Assembly: GCA_022567155.1 (NCBI GenBank)
Contig: JADFHN010000001.1
Span: forward strand, 1-64,000
Reading direction: 5' to 3'
Source: Bacteroidota bacterium
Lineage (GTDB): Bacteria > Bacteroidota > Bacteroidia > Cytophagales > Cyclobacteriaceae
DNA length: 64,000 nt
The translations under genes and the position numbers were made by a program. The notes beneath the pieces are model-generated. The model was not told where the DNA came from, did not search any database, and saw only the letters and a program-made list of their open reading frames with translations. Below are positions 52,096-61,592 of the stretch, piece by piece. Every line of letters begins with the position of its first letter. The first letter of the stretch is position 1.

Positions 52096-53163
52096 TTAAA
52101 ATACGATCCCCATCTTTTCCGACAGTTCCTCCAGATCGCTGATCACTTTTTCATTAAGCGGTATTCCGTTTTCAAGTCGTTCTTTTTCAAATTCCCTTTC
52201 AGGATCTCCCGGTATAATTACATGTTCTTTACCTGGGATGGTATCGGCATTTCTGAATCGTGATATCCAGTTATCCATATGGGTTTTGAATTCTTCAGCC
52301 GGACGGAAAGCATCGATTCTAATGGCTCCAATAAAATGGCCTATTCCTTCACCTACGGAATCATCGCTGAGGGGTAGAAAGCTTACAAACGGAGGTACCC
52401 AGGGGCCATAATTTGCACCTGAGAATATGGCAGAAAATATATCAACAATCGCTCCCAGGCAATAGCCCTTATGGCTTCCGTGCTCCCTGTCACCGCCCAG
52501 GGGCAATAATGCGCCGCCGTTTTTCAGCGCATGCGGATTTTCTGTTGGGAATCCGTCTTCGTCCTGTATCCATCCGAGCGGGGCTATTTCATCTTTTCTT
52601 TGCAAAATTTCAAGCTTTCCGTTTGTAGCGGTGGTAGTCGCAAAATCAGCAATAAACGGTGGCTGATTTTTGGCAGGAATGGCTACTGCAATGGGGTTTG
52701 TGCCAAGCAACCTTTCCTTCGAAAAGGTAGGAGCCACAAGCGGACTTGCATTGGTCATCACAATGCCTATCATATCATGCGAAAGTGCCATGCCGGCATG
52801 GTACCCGGCGATCCCAAAATGATTTGTATTACGGACAGCCACCCAGCCGGTGCCGGCAGTTTCTGCTTTTTTTATAGCTATTTCCATAGCCCGCGGTGCA
52901 ACCACCAGCCCCAGCCCGCGGTCGCCGTCTACCACTGCCGTGCTGGGTGTTTCATGCACTATCTTAATTTCGGGGCTGGCATTTACTCTACCTGCATCCC
53001 AAAGCCTGACATAACCGGTAAGCCGTGCCACTCCATGTGAGTCCACACCCCTGAGGTCTGCCGACAACAGAGCTTCGGATGCCACCGAAGCCTCATCGGC
53101 CGGACAGCCAATTTTCAGGAAAACATTATGTGCAAAAGATTGAAGTCTCTGATAACTATACAT
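52096..53163 (-). CDS. Ldh-family (malate/L-lactate-type) dehydrogenase
   Basis: A 355-residue protein of the Ldh_2 (YlbC/AllD/DpkA) NAD(P)H-dependent family, distinct in fold from classical malate dehydrogenase. RGVDSHGVARLTGY, the NTNHFGIAGYH segment with the catalytic His, and LGTNPIAVAIPA are diagnostic. Members reduce 2-oxo acids or cyclic imines, and the substrate cannot be told here. It is a single-gene unit. The 147 bp upstream hold no gene or clear promoter. Confidence 0.9.
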   Translation of the reverse strand: MYSYQRLQSFAHNVFLKIGCPADEASVASEALLSADLRGVDSHGVARLTGYVRLWDAGRVNASPEIKIVHETPSTAVVDGDRGLGLVVAPRAMEIAIKKAETAGTGWVAVRNTNHFGIAGYHAGMALSHDMIGIVMTNASPLVAPTFSKERLLGTNPIAVAIPAKNQPPFIADFATTTATNGKLEILQRKDEIAPLGWIQDEDGFPTENPHALKNGGALLPLGGDREHGSHKGYCLGAIVDIFSAIFSGANYGPWVPPFVSFLPLSDDSVGEGIGHFIGAIRIDAFRPAEEFKTHMDNWISRFRNADTIPGKEHVIIPGDPEREFEKERLENGIPLNEKVISDLEELSEKMGIVF

Positions 53164-53310
53164 TATGAAGTGTGTGTTTATAAGTATTAAGCAATATTTA
53201 TCTGCTATTACATGATGGCTATATTATTGTAAAACTATTGGAGCGAAGTAAAACCTGTGAAATATTTAGTCAGAATCAATATTAAAATGTAATTAATGTT
53301 GCACTATAAG

Positions 53311-54255
53311 TCACAATGAAGTATTCCGATACATTAAATTAAACAAAATACCTTCTTTCATTGCGTATCTTGAAATCCGCATTTTCTTAAATAAATGTTT
53401 GGATAACACCCAGTTAATCAGGCATGTAGCCATCACAATCATTTCAGCACGCAATGGTGTCATGCCCGGTATGCGCATCCGTTCTTCATAGGTTTTACTT
53501 TTCAACTCCTGAAAAATGGGGACAAAGGCGCTTTTATCAAAATTGCCTTCAAATTTTCCTTTGGTTGACGGAATATTATTCCGGATCTCAAAAATATCAC
53601 TTAAAGTGTCAAATGTGCCTGCGCAGCCTGCCAACACCTCCGGCTGATAGCGCACCAACGCTTCAGAAAGCGGAGCAAGCCGTTCGTCCAGAAACTGGTA
53701 AAGCCTCTCAACATCATTTTCACTGATTGGTTCGTCATTGTGAAACCTGTCCTTCAGGCGCTGAGCACCGATTTCAAAACTTTCGGACCACATTATCTGT
53801 TTGGCATCACAAATAATAAACTCATTGCTCCCGCCTCCGATGTCAATGATCAAATGTATGATATCCTGCATTTGTATCGCTTCACGAACTCCTGCGTATA
53901 TAAACTCAGCTTCAGATTCTCCGTCAATAATCTGTGGTTTTAGTCCGGTTGCAGATTTGATTTTCGAAATAAATGTACCTGCGTTTCCTGCACTTCTGAA
54001 AGCGCTGGTAGCATAAATTTTCACTATTCCTACGTCAAGGTTATCTGATGTTGTTTTGAATTTCCGTAAAGTTTGTAATGCACGGATCTGAGCTTCAGGA
54101 GTAATAAATCCTTTTGTAATGCCTCCTGCACCTATTCTTACAGGAGTGGTTTCGCTATGGATCACTTTAAAGGAGTTATTGTGAATATCTGCCACTAATA
54201 AATGGAAGGTGTTGGTTCCAAGATCAATAATGGCAACTCTTTTGGCTGATTTCAT
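53311..54255 (-). CDS. Ppx/GppA-family phosphatase
   Basis: A 314-residue ASKHA-fold phosphatase with DLGTNTFHL (11-19), DIGGGSNEF and GCAGTFDTL, the two phosphate loops and the adenosine-type loop of exopolyphosphatases. It covers only the N-terminal catalytic half; E. coli Ppx is about 510 residues and has an extra HD-like C-terminal part. Substrate is probably polyphosphate, or pppGpp as in GppA. Not linked to a ppk gene in this window. Confidence 0.88.
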   Translation of the reverse strand: MKSAKRVAIIDLGTNTFHLLVADIHNNSFKVIHSETTPVRIGAGGITKGFITPEAQIRALQTLRKFKTTSDNLDVGIVKIYATSAFRSAGNAGTFISKIKSATGLKPQIIDGESEAEFIYAGVREAIQMQDIIHLIIDIGGGSNEFIICDAKQIMWSESFEIGAQRLKDRFHNDEPISENDVERLYQFLDERLAPLSEALVRYQPEVLAGCAGTFDTLSDIFEIRNNIPSTKGKFEGNFDKSAFVPIFQELKSKTYEERMRIPGMTPLRAEMIVMATCLINWVLSKHLFKKMRISRYAMKEGILFNLMYRNTSL

Positions 54256-54278
54256 TGGGTAAGCAAGCAGATTTGTGG

Positions 54279-54286
54279 CAAATATA
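54279..54286 (-). promoter_or_regulatory. -7 element of the Ppx/GppA gene
   Basis: CAAATATA reads TATATTTG on the minus strand, 24 bp ahead of the start codon. The -33 box is not convincing. Confidence 0.4.
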
Positions 54287-54429
54287 GCCTATATCTACGG
54301 GTTCAATTACGCGATGAACCAACAACTCTGTGTATGGTATTTAGCGTTAGCTGTTTGTGATATTTAGGCGGATGCTTGAGCCGTGCCGGGCAGGTGTTAT
54401 AATCATTAAAGAAGTTGCTACTCTTTAAT

Positions 54430-54461
54430 TACCTTTGATACCTATACGGATGGTATATTTG
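54430..54461 (+). promoter_or_regulatory. Tandem -7 elements ahead of the carboxyltransferase operon
   Basis: TACCTTTG (54430-54437) and TATATTTG (54454-54461) both match TAnnTTTG. The TTTG of the first lies 16 bp ahead of the second, closer than the usual 19-20. The start codon is at 54487. The rest of the 231-bp gap holds no other signal besides the ppx element. Confidence 0.45.
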
Positions 54462-54486
54462 AATAACCGGACAAAATCTGGAATTT

Positions 54487-56076
54487 ATGAATTCAAAAAA
54501 AGCTCAATCAAAAGCCGCAACTTTTTTTAAAAGTAAAGAAGAAAGATTTGCTGAATTAGAAAGGAAAAATAAGGAGGCGCTTTTGGGCGGGGGAAAGAAG
54601 CGAATTGAAAAACAACATGAAAAGGGAAAACTCACGGCGAGGGAAAGGCTTGATTTTCTTCTTGATGAAGGAAGTTTTGAAGAAATGGGTAAGTTTGTTA
54701 CCCATCGAAGTCATGAATTTGGCCTCCAAAAACAACAATACCTGGGCGATGGCGTAGTTACCGGATATGGAACCATAAATGGGCGCCTGGTATATGTGTT
54801 TTCACAGGATTTTACCGTTTTTGGTGGATCACTGGCGGAAGCGCATGCGGAGAAGATTGTAAGGATTATGGATCTTGCCATGCAGAACGGAGCTCCTGTG
54901 ATCGGGCTGAATGATTCCGGGGGTGCGAGGATACAGGAAGGGGTGGTTTCACTTGGAGGGTATGCCGATATATTTTACCGGAATACGCGTGCTTCCGGTG
55001 TAATACCTCAGATATCTGCTATTATGGGTCCCTGTGCTGGGGGTGCCGTATATTCACCGGCTATTACGGATTTTATCCTGATGGTGCAGAATACCTCGTA
55101 CATGTTTGTGACAGGGCCAAACGTAGTAAAAACAGTTACCCACGAGGATGTTTCGGCAGAAGAATTGGGTGGCGCCGATACGCACAGTGTAAAAAGCGGT
55201 ATCTCACATTTTTCGTGTGCCAATGAAATCGAATGCATCGATAAACTGAAGCGGTTACTTAGTTATATTCCTCAGAATTGTGAGGAGGATCCGCCTGCAC
55301 TTGATTACAATGCCGGAAATGAGGTACGGGAAGTGCTTGACGATATTGTGCCTGCTAACCCGAATATACCATACGACATGAAAAGTGTAATCAACGGTAT
55401 TTTGGATGAGGAGAGTTTTTTTGAGGTACAAAAGGATTTTGCCGAGAATCTTATTATCGGATTTGGACGGCTTGCAGGAAGGTCAACAGGAATTGTGGCT
55501 AATCAACCGGCTTCGTTTGCAGGAGTACTCGATATTAAATCCAGCAAGAAAGGAGCAAGATTTGTACGTTTCTGTGACAGTTTCAATATCCCTCTTCTTG
55601 TTCTTGAAGATGTGCCCGGATTTCTTCCCGGAACAGATCAGGAATGGAACGGCATCATTACCAACGGGGCAAAATTACTTTACGCCTTCAGTGAAGCCAC
55701 GGTGCCCCGGATTACTGTAATTACAAGAAAAGCCTATGGCGGCGCCTATGATGTGATGAATTCAAAGCATATCGGCGCCGATATGAACTATGCCTGGCCC
55801 ACGGCTGAAATTGCCGTCATGGGTGCAAAAGGTGCTGCCGAAATTATTTTCAGAAGAGAAATTACCGAATCTGAAAATAGCCAGGCCAAACTTCAGGAGA
55901 AAGTGGATGATTATACCGATAAGTTTGCGCATCCTTACAAGGCTGCTGAAAGAGGGTATGTTGATGAGATTATTTTACCCAGAAATACACGAATGAAGCT
56001 GATTCGTGCATTTACCATGACCAAAAACAAAGTTGATACGCTTCCCAGAAAAAAACATGGTAATATTCCTTTGTAA
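54487..56076 (+). CDS. Acyl-CoA carboxylase, carboxyltransferase (beta) subunit
   Basis: A 529-residue carboxyltransferase of the PccB/MccB family, which moves CO2 from carboxybiotin to an acyl-CoA. The paired crotonase-fold halves are complete: [35 protein letters not shown] in the first, and [31 protein letters not shown] in the second. Propionyl-CoA is the usual substrate for such proteins in Bacteroidota, but 3-methylcrotonyl or geranyl-CoA types look alike. No biotin carboxylase is adjacent; a carrier protein is encoded at 15543. It heads an operon with the SDR (3 bp gap) and M42 peptidase genes. Confidence 0.92.
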   Translation: MNSKKAQSKAATFFKSKEERFAELERKNKEALLGGGKKRIEKQHEKGKLTARERLDFLLDEGSFEEMGKFVTHRSHEFGLQKQQYLGDGVVTGYGTINGRLVYVFSQDFTVFGGSLAEAHAEKIVRIMDLAMQNGAPVIGLNDSGGARIQEGVVSLGGYADIFYRNTRASGVIPQISAIMGPCAGGAVYSPAITDFILMVQNTSYMFVTGPNVVKTVTHEDVSAEELGGADTHSVKSGISHFSCANEIECIDKLKRLLSYIPQNCEEDPPALDYNAGNEVREVLDDIVPANPNIPYDMKSVINGILDEESFFEVQKDFAENLIIGFGRLAGRSTGIVANQPASFAGVLDIKSSKKGARFVRFCDSFNIPLLVLEDVPGFLPGTDQEWNGIITNGAKLLYAFSEATVPRITVITRKAYGGAYDVMNSKHIGADMNYAWPTAEIAVMGAKGAAEIIFRREITESENSQAKLQEKVDDYTDKFAHPYKAAERGYVDEIILPRNTRMKLIRAFTMTKNKVDTLPRKKHGNIPL

Positions 56077-56079
56077 TAT

Positions 56080-56778
56080 ATGGACAAAGTAGCGCTTGTA
56101 ACAGCAGGAAGTCAGGGAATAGGAGCGGCCTGTGCCAGGAGGCTTGCAAAAGATGGATTTAAGGTGGCCGTGCTTTCCCGATCGGAAGAAGCCAAAAAAA
56201 TTGCAGCCGAAATTGAAGGGATAGCATGGCAGGGGTCTGTTACTTCACCATCTGATCTTAAAGATTTTGCCGAGGCAGCAATCCGGACATGGAACCGGAT
56301 TGATGTGGTGATAAACAATACTGGCCACGCTGCACGGGGAGAGTTGATAGAACTTACGGATAATCAATGGCAGGAGGGATTTGAGATATATTTTATGAAT
56401 GTAATACGAATGGCCCGCTTTGTAACACCGGTCATGCAGCAGCAGGGGTCCGGATGCATCATCAACATCTCGTCTTTTGTTGCCCTGGAACCCTCATTGG
56501 AATACCCGGTATCTTCGGCAATACGTGCGGCGCTGGCAAATTACGTCAAACTGTATTCAAACCGGTATGCAGCACATGGAATACGGATGAATAATGTGCT
56601 GCCGGGATTTGTTGACAGCTATCCGTCTGACAAAGAAGTTATCGCTATGATTCCCGCACACCGGCAAGCCAAAACATCTGAAGTAGCAGGTATCGTATCT
56701 TTTCTTGCTTCAGAAGAAGCCTCATATATCAACGGGGAAAACATTAAAATAGACGGAGGACTGTCAAGAGGATTTTAA
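56080..56778 (+). CDS. Short-chain dehydrogenase/reductase with an atypical active site
   Basis: A 232-residue SDR-fold protein. The nucleotide motif TAGSQGIG (8-15) and NN (79-80) are present, and the C-terminal YINGENIKIDGG is typical. The catalytic Ser is Ser131 or Ser132 and Tyr142 is present. Four residues later, where Lys is expected (YxxxK), Ser146 is found in EYPVSSA. This pattern is known from a side branch of the family, so the protein may reduce by another mechanism or act as a sensor. It is three bases after the carboxyltransferase gene and 22 before the peptidase gene. Confidence 0.88.
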   Translation: MDKVALVTAGSQGIGAACARRLAKDGFKVAVLSRSEEAKKIAAEIEGIAWQGSVTSPSDLKDFAEAAIRTWNRIDVVINNTGHAARGELIELTDNQWQEGFEIYFMNVIRMARFVTPVMQQQGSGCIINISSFVALEPSLEYPVSSAIRAALANYVKLYSNRYAAHGIRMNNVLPGFVDSYPSDKEVIAMIPAHRQAKTSEVAGIVSFLASEEASYINGENIKIDGGLSRGF

Positions 56779-56800
56779 TTATCAAATAAAACAAGCAATT

Positions 56801-57871
56801 ATGGAAAAAAAAAGCAGTCAGTTTCTCGAGAAATATCTCAACAATGCATCACCAACAGGGTTTGAGTCATCCGGCCAGAGAATATGGCTCGACTACCTGA
56901 ATCCATTTGTAGAAGATTATTTTACTGACACTTATGGAACTGCAGTAGCTATCATCAATTCTGATGCTGATTATAAGGTGGTTATAGAGGCACATGCTGA
57001 TGAAATATCATGGTTTGTAAATTACATTACTGATAGCGGATATATTTATGTAGTGCGGAACGGGGGGTCGGATCACCAGATAGCACCAGGGAAAAGAATA
57101 AATATTCATGCCGACAAGGGCATCGTAAAAGGAGTATTTGGTTGGCCTGCAATACATGTAAGGCAGGGCGAAAAAGAAACCCAGCCATCCATGAAAAACA
57201 TATTCATCGATGTTGGCGCTGACAGCAAGAAGGAAGTAGAAAAATTGGGCGTGCATGTAGGCGCAGTGATTACATTTGAGGATGAATTGATGGTGCTGAA
57301 TAATAAATACTATGTGGGCAGGGCGCTTGATAACAGAATAGGTGGGTTTATGATTGCAGAAGTTGCAAAACGACTATCAAAGAAAAAAATAAAACTTGAT
57401 TTCGGGCTTTACATTGTTAATTCTGTTCAGGAAGAGATTGGATTGCGCGGCGCACAGATGATAGCTGAACGTATCAGGCCTGCGGTTGCCATCATTACCG
57501 ATGTGTGTCACGATACCATGTCGCCGCTGTATAACAAAAAGAAAAGCGGCGAACAAAAGGCGGGACTAGGCCCGGTGCTTACCTATGGCCCTGCGGTACA
57601 TAACAATGTGCTGAAAATGATCATAAAAGTGGCTGAGAAAAAGAAGATACCCTTTCAACGGGCAGCAGTATCGCGATCTACCGGTACGGATACAGATGCG
57701 TTTGCCTATTCGAGCGAAGGGGTTGCCTCTGCGCTGATTTCTTTACCGCTGAAGTATATGCACACCACGGTGGAAACAGTGCATATGAAAGACATCGAAA
57801 ATGTGATTAAGCTTATATATGAGTTTCTTTTACAGCTTAAACCAGGTCACGATTTCCGGTATATCAAATAG
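56801..57871 (+). CDS. M42-family aminopeptidase
   Basis: A 356-residue metallopeptidase of the M42 (glutamyl aminopeptidase/TET) family. Metal ligands are visible in EAHADEISWF (His65, Asp67), ALDNRIGG and VQEEIGLRGA, plus the Asp and His of ITDVCHD and MHTTVE. The family forms dodecameric tetrahedra that digest short peptides in the cytoplasm. It ends the carboxyltransferase-SDR-peptidase set. Its 3' end converges on the unknown gene at 58011, across 139 bp without a clear terminator. Confidence 0.92.
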   Translation: MEKKSSQFLEKYLNNASPTGFESSGQRIWLDYLNPFVEDYFTDTYGTAVAIINSDADYKVVIEAHADEISWFVNYITDSGYIYVVRNGGSDHQIAPGKRINIHADKGIVKGVFGWPAIHVRQGEKETQPSMKNIFIDVGADSKKEVEKLGVHVGAVITFEDELMVLNNKYYVGRALDNRIGGFMIAEVAKRLSKKKIKLDFGLYIVNSVQEEIGLRGAQMIAERIRPAVAIITDVCHDTMSPLYNKKKSGEQKAGLGPVLTYGPAVHNNVLKMIIKVAEKKKIPFQRAAVSRSTGTDTDAFAYSSEGVASALISLPLKYMHTTVETVHMKDIENVIKLIYEFLLQLKPGHDFRYIK

Positions 57872-58010
57872 GTTGCCCTGAATTTTATTTAAGAATTTTT
57901 AAAGACCTGCCCCGGGATTTTTACAACAGGCTAAAATCCTGAAATGGGTGATTCACAAGTAGTAAATAAAATAATGCAGACAGCCAGACTAAGATTATCG
58001 ATTCATAGAA

Positions 58011-59855
58011 TTAAGCTGGTACAGTCTGTTTTCCGAGCTGGCTGGAATCTTCCATCAGGATCATACCAACATGATACAGTTCATCCCTGAGTTGGTTCAG
58101 GTCATTCAGGACCATATTTTTTAGGCCGTTGAGTTTTAAATTAAAATCCGAAATCAACTGGTTATAATATTCTATGCCATCATTTAAATTTTGCTGAAAA
58201 GTAAGAAAGTACTTGCGTTGCCTTTCTTCTATGGGCATAGCTACTTCTGAAATCAGATTTTTCAGGTAGTCGATATACATTTTCAGTTCTTTGATAAACA
58301 TATGAGGGCGGTCATTTACCTTAATGATGTTTATTCTTCCGTAAATATGATCCACCATTTCCTTTAAGGAAACCTTTTCTGTAAAGTATGCCATATTCGG
58401 TCCCGGACAAATAGAAACCCCCGTTCCATTGGCTTTTGTATTGATATCGTTTACGATCATAGCTGCAGTTCCCAATCCTACACAAAGACAGGACTTGTTA
58501 ACTATTTTTTCAAACTCAGCCTTGTACGCTTCAGGGTCCATTAGTTTTTCTTCCAGTTCCTTGATTTTAATGTACTGATACTGCCGTGATGCAGTACAGA
58601 TAGATTTGTCAGTATAGTCTTTATTAGAAACCAGAAATTTCTTTGGGCACGGACTTCCAGGCCGGTTTTTGTTTATTAGTTCCTGTTTTTCAATGTCTTT
58701 GGAATTACTTCTCAATGTATTAAAAGGAATACCCAGAGGAGAAATGTTACTGAGGTACAAATCATCTTCGCCCGCTTCGCACAATTTGTTTCTTGTATAC
58801 GTATCAACATTGGTAACTTCCGAAACCAAAAGAAACGGAGTGGCCCAGCCAACCGCATCAAGCTCATAATGCTCAAGTAGAAACTGATGCTCCTGTGCTG
58901 TACCGACTCCTCCTTGCGTAGTGATTTTTATCTGAGGAGGTGTTGCGGGACAAGGGCGGTTTTTGTTATTCAGCGACTGTACCAGAATTTCATATACGGT
59001 TTGAATCAGTGTATTACGGCTGTTTTTAAATTCTTCCAGAATAGGCCCCAGCAGAAATCCATCGGTTGCAAAAGCATGTCCTCCGCAGTTCAGTCCGGAT
59101 TCAACCCTGTATTCAGAAACCCAAAGTCCTTTTTTAGCCAGAAATTTACCCTGTATTAATCCAGATCGATAATCACTTACCTTAAGTACAATCTTCTTTT
59201 TAATATACCCGTTTTTGTCAGGATAGAAGTCCTCAAATTGCTCAAAATAGCCGTATAGCCTCGGATTCAAGCCGGCAGATAATATTATCGAAGACTCAAG
59301 GCAGCTATTTGCAAAACCTCTCAGCGAAGCATGCGCATCATTGTATTCGGAAGGAAGTTTTTCATTTTTTTTGTAATTTTCCTTATCAAGTTTAGTCATG
59401 ATATTTACATCAATACTGCCAATAGCAAGGTTTTCATGAATCCAATCCCGAATATTTTTTAAATTGCTGTTTTTAACAAACAAGTCAAATTTTTGTCTCA
59501 ATTCGGTTGCATCAGGAAGCAGACTGAAATATTTCTCCAATTCACTTCCACTATCAATAATGGAGTTTTTTAGGCTTGCAAATTTCTCTTTTACTATTTT
59601 ATCAATGAGGTTGAGATACTCGGTGATTCTTTTTGCTCTGAAATCATCAATTTTGTTAGTAATAGCCTTGAAAGGCAGCTTGTATTTACTGCTGTAAAAC
59701 TCCCGCATCTTTTCAATAAGGATATCATCAACCAATGAGATCACAGAAGATATACCCAGGTGAGCAACCTTTACGGGGGTATCAATAGAGAAAGATGTTC
59801 CCATTACCGGTATGTGAAAAGTGTGGTTTTGAGCTTTATTTTTTTCGTTTTTCAT
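58011..59855 (-). CDS. Uncharacterised 614-residue protein, FMN/TIM-barrel-like
   Basis: No family can be named with confidence. No signal peptide or membrane helix is seen. A start HIPVMGTSF (14-22), NCGGHAFATDG (256-266) and QGGVGTAQEHQFLL (314-327) followed by VGWATPFLLVSE (335-346) recall the glycine-rich phosphate and flavin sites of nitronate monooxygenase/FabK/glutamate-synthase-type barrels. Nine cysteines (185, 257, 302, 359, 403, 420, 456, 458, 483) include a C-x-C pair and three C-P contexts, compatible with a metal or redox role. Residues 70-180 and 500-600 are mostly helical, the last likely coiled coil. It has a full promoter of its own and stands alone between shikimate gene aroA and the M42 gene. 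Confidence 0.75.
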   Translation of the reverse strand: MKNEKNKAQNHTFHIPVMGTSFSIDTPVKVAHLGISSVISLVDDILIEKMREFYSSKYKLPFKAITNKIDDFRAKRITEYLNLIDKIVKEKFASLKNSIIDSGSELEKYFSLLPDATELRQKFDLFVKNSNLKNIRDWIHENLAIGSIDVNIMTKLDKENYKKNEKLPSEYNDAHASLRGFANSCLESSIILSAGLNPRLYGYFEQFEDFYPDKNGYIKKKIVLKVSDYRSGLIQGKFLAKKGLWVSEYRVESGLNCGGHAFATDGFLLGPILEEFKNSRNTLIQTVYEILVQSLNNKNRPCPATPPQIKITTQGGVGTAQEHQFLLEHYELDAVGWATPFLLVSEVTNVDTYTRNKLCEAGEDDLYLSNISPLGIPFNTLRSNSKDIEKQELINKNRPGSPCPKKFLVSNKDYTDKSICTASRQYQYIKIKELEEKLMDPEAYKAEFEKIVNKSCLCVGLGTAAMIVNDINTKANGTGVSICPGPNMAYFTEKVSLKEMVDHIYGRINIIKVNDRPHMFIKELKMYIDYLKNLISEVAMPIEERQRKYFLTFQQNLNDGIEYYNQLISDFNLKLNGLKNMVLNDLNQLRDELYHVGMILMEDSSQLGKQTVPA

Positions 59856-59954
59856 TTAAAGATGGTTTCGTAAAAATGCTGGAATTGGTAAATCAAATTG
59901 TCCGCCAGGCCAACAATACATAATTGTACGGAGTGCGGAGGTACATTTAAATAG

Positions 59955-59986
59955 CAAAGATATCAATTAACAGGATTATATTCAAA
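59955..59986 (-). promoter_or_regulatory. Promoter of the 614-residue gene
   Basis: On the minus strand, TTTG (59986-59983), 20 bp, then TATCTTTG (59962-59955). This is a full consensus match giving a leader of about 90 nt. A 7-bp inverted repeat, CAAATAT (59990-59996) with ATATTTG (60001-60007), lies just upstream and could be an operator. Confidence 0.7.
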
Positions 59987-60037
59987 TGACAAATATCATT
60001 ATATTTGCATCAGGCTGTATATCAATGAGCTATAAAA

Positions 60038-61270
60038 TTAAATATTTATTAGTTCCACACCCGAATTTGCCACATCACTCCAAAATGAAGGATAGGACTT
60101 TTCTACAACCGTAGGTTCGGTTATTTCAACATCCATTACCGTACAAAGAGGAGCAAATGCCATTGCCATCCTGTGATCATCATAAGTATTTAAAACGGTT
60201 TTCCTTGGTAATACACCACCCGGAACCAGTTTATATTCATCATCTCCTGATTGCACAAATGTGCAATTGATTTTTGAAAGTTCATTCTGAAGTGCAGCAA
60301 TCCGGTCGGTTTCTTTTATACGTAAACTGCGGATTCCGGTGAATTTCGCTTTTATTTTTTTTGCAGCACATACTACTGCAATGGTTTGTGCCAGATCGGG
60401 GCAGTCGGTAAAATCAATGCTGACTTCAGATTTAGCTTTAATTTTAGACAATTGTATGCCTGCATCGTCAAATATTGTTTTTACCCCCAGTTCAGCCATT
60501 ATTTCACAAATAACTTTATCTCCTTGTAAAGATTGGTTTTTTAATCCCGGAAGAAAAATTTCGGCGTTGTTTGCCAGTGCCACAAAGGCAAACCAATAGG
60601 AAGCTCCGCTCCAGTCAGGTTCTATGGTGATATCTTTACACTCGATCGGCTGACCAGGGATAGTGATCACCTGATTTTTCCAGTCATAAGTGACACCAAA
60701 CTGCGAAATAATATTTAGCGTCATTTCAATATATGGTTTGCTGCCAGTTTTGCCTGTCAGTTCTATTGAAAGGCCGTTGGGAAGAGCCGGCGCTACCATG
60801 ATAAGCGCCGATATATACTGGCTGCTCACGTTTCCGGGTATGCTGACAAATGCGGACTTTTGTTGCTTAAACCCGGATATGCGGATGGGAGGAAAACCTG
60901 TGTTATTTAAATATGTGATTTCACAACCAATCTGTCTAAGTGCGTCAATAAGTATTCGTATGGGCCTTTCCTGCATACGCAAGGTCCCTGTTAGCACCTT
61001 TTGCTGCCTGGTAATTGCATAATATGCTGTAAGAAAACGCATAGTTGTACCTGCATCGTGAACATTTTGCACTTCATCGTTGTTATTTAGTAGTGAGCGG
61101 AGGGTTCTGGTGTCTCTGGCGGTTGAGAGGTTGGTAATACTGGTATTTTTTCCAGATAACGCCATTAAAATCAGAACCCTGTTGCTCTCACTTTTAGATC
61201 CTGGAACATGAATAAAAGATGTTTTGAGCTGCGAAGTATTTTTTAATAGTATGTTTTCAGGTCTGTTCAA
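60038..61270 (-). CDS. aroA: 3-phosphoshikimate 1-carboxyvinyltransferase (EPSP synthase)
   Basis: A 410-residue enzyme that joins PEP to shikimate-3-phosphate. PGSKSESNR (23-31, Lys26), DAGTTMRF (72-79), the DWSGASYW segment (219-226) and the C-terminal DDHRMAMAFAPL are present. Gly74 is the counterpart of the glyphosate-contact glycine of E. coli, and Phe79 replaces the usual Pro, as is common in the phylum. It is separated from aroB by a small oppositely directed gene and so has its own transcript. Confidence 0.95.
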   Translation of the reverse strand: MNRPENILLKNTSQLKTSFIHVPGSKSESNRVLILMALSGKNTSITNLSTARDTRTLRSLLNNNDEVQNVHDAGTTMRFLTAYYAITRQQKVLTGTLRMQERPIRILIDALRQIGCEITYLNNTGFPPIRISGFKQQKSAFVSIPGNVSSQYISALIMVAPALPNGLSIELTGKTGSKPYIEMTLNIISQFGVTYDWKNQVITIPGQPIECKDITIEPDWSGASYWFAFVALANNAEIFLPGLKNQSLQGDKVICEIMAELGVKTIFDDAGIQLSKIKAKSEVSIDFTDCPDLAQTIAVVCAAKKIKAKFTGIRSLRIKETDRIAALQNELSKINCTFVQSGDDEYKLVPGGVLPRKTVLNTYDDHRMAMAFAPLCTVMDVEITEPTVVEKSYPSFWSDVANSGVELINI

Positions 61271-61400
61271 TTTAATATTTATTCGAATAGTTGAAAAATA
61301 TATTTAAATAATAGAATCTATTTATTTACTTTTACGTATAATCAAATAAATATATTTTTTCAGGCACGTTTATTGTGTCATTTAATTATCAATCAAAAAT

Positions 61401-61592
61401 ATGAATAAATCGGTCACCATATTTTTAGGTGTTGCTACCGGAGCTTTTTTTGCCCTGGTAGCATTTACAAAAGCGGGTCGTAAGCTACGGAAAAGCATAC
61501 TGAAGAAAGCTGATGAATTGAAAGAATCAATGATTTTTGATATTGAAAAAAAAGCCAGGTATATTCATGACTCTGAAGTTTTATATAACTAA
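61401..61592 (+). CDS. Small YtxH-like membrane protein
   Basis: A 63-residue protein with an N-terminal transmembrane segment (about 5-23, containing two glycines and GAFFALVAF), followed by a basic and then helical tail (GRKLRKSILKKADELKES). This resembles YtxH-type proteins with a glycine-rich helix and amphipathic tail. Function unknown. It lies between aroA and aroB on the opposite strand, divergent from aroA, and its stop shares CTAA (61589-61592) with that of aroB. Confidence 0.65.
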   Translation: MNKSVTIFLGVATGAFFALVAFTKAGRKLRKSILKKADELKESMIFDIEKKARYIHDSEVLYN

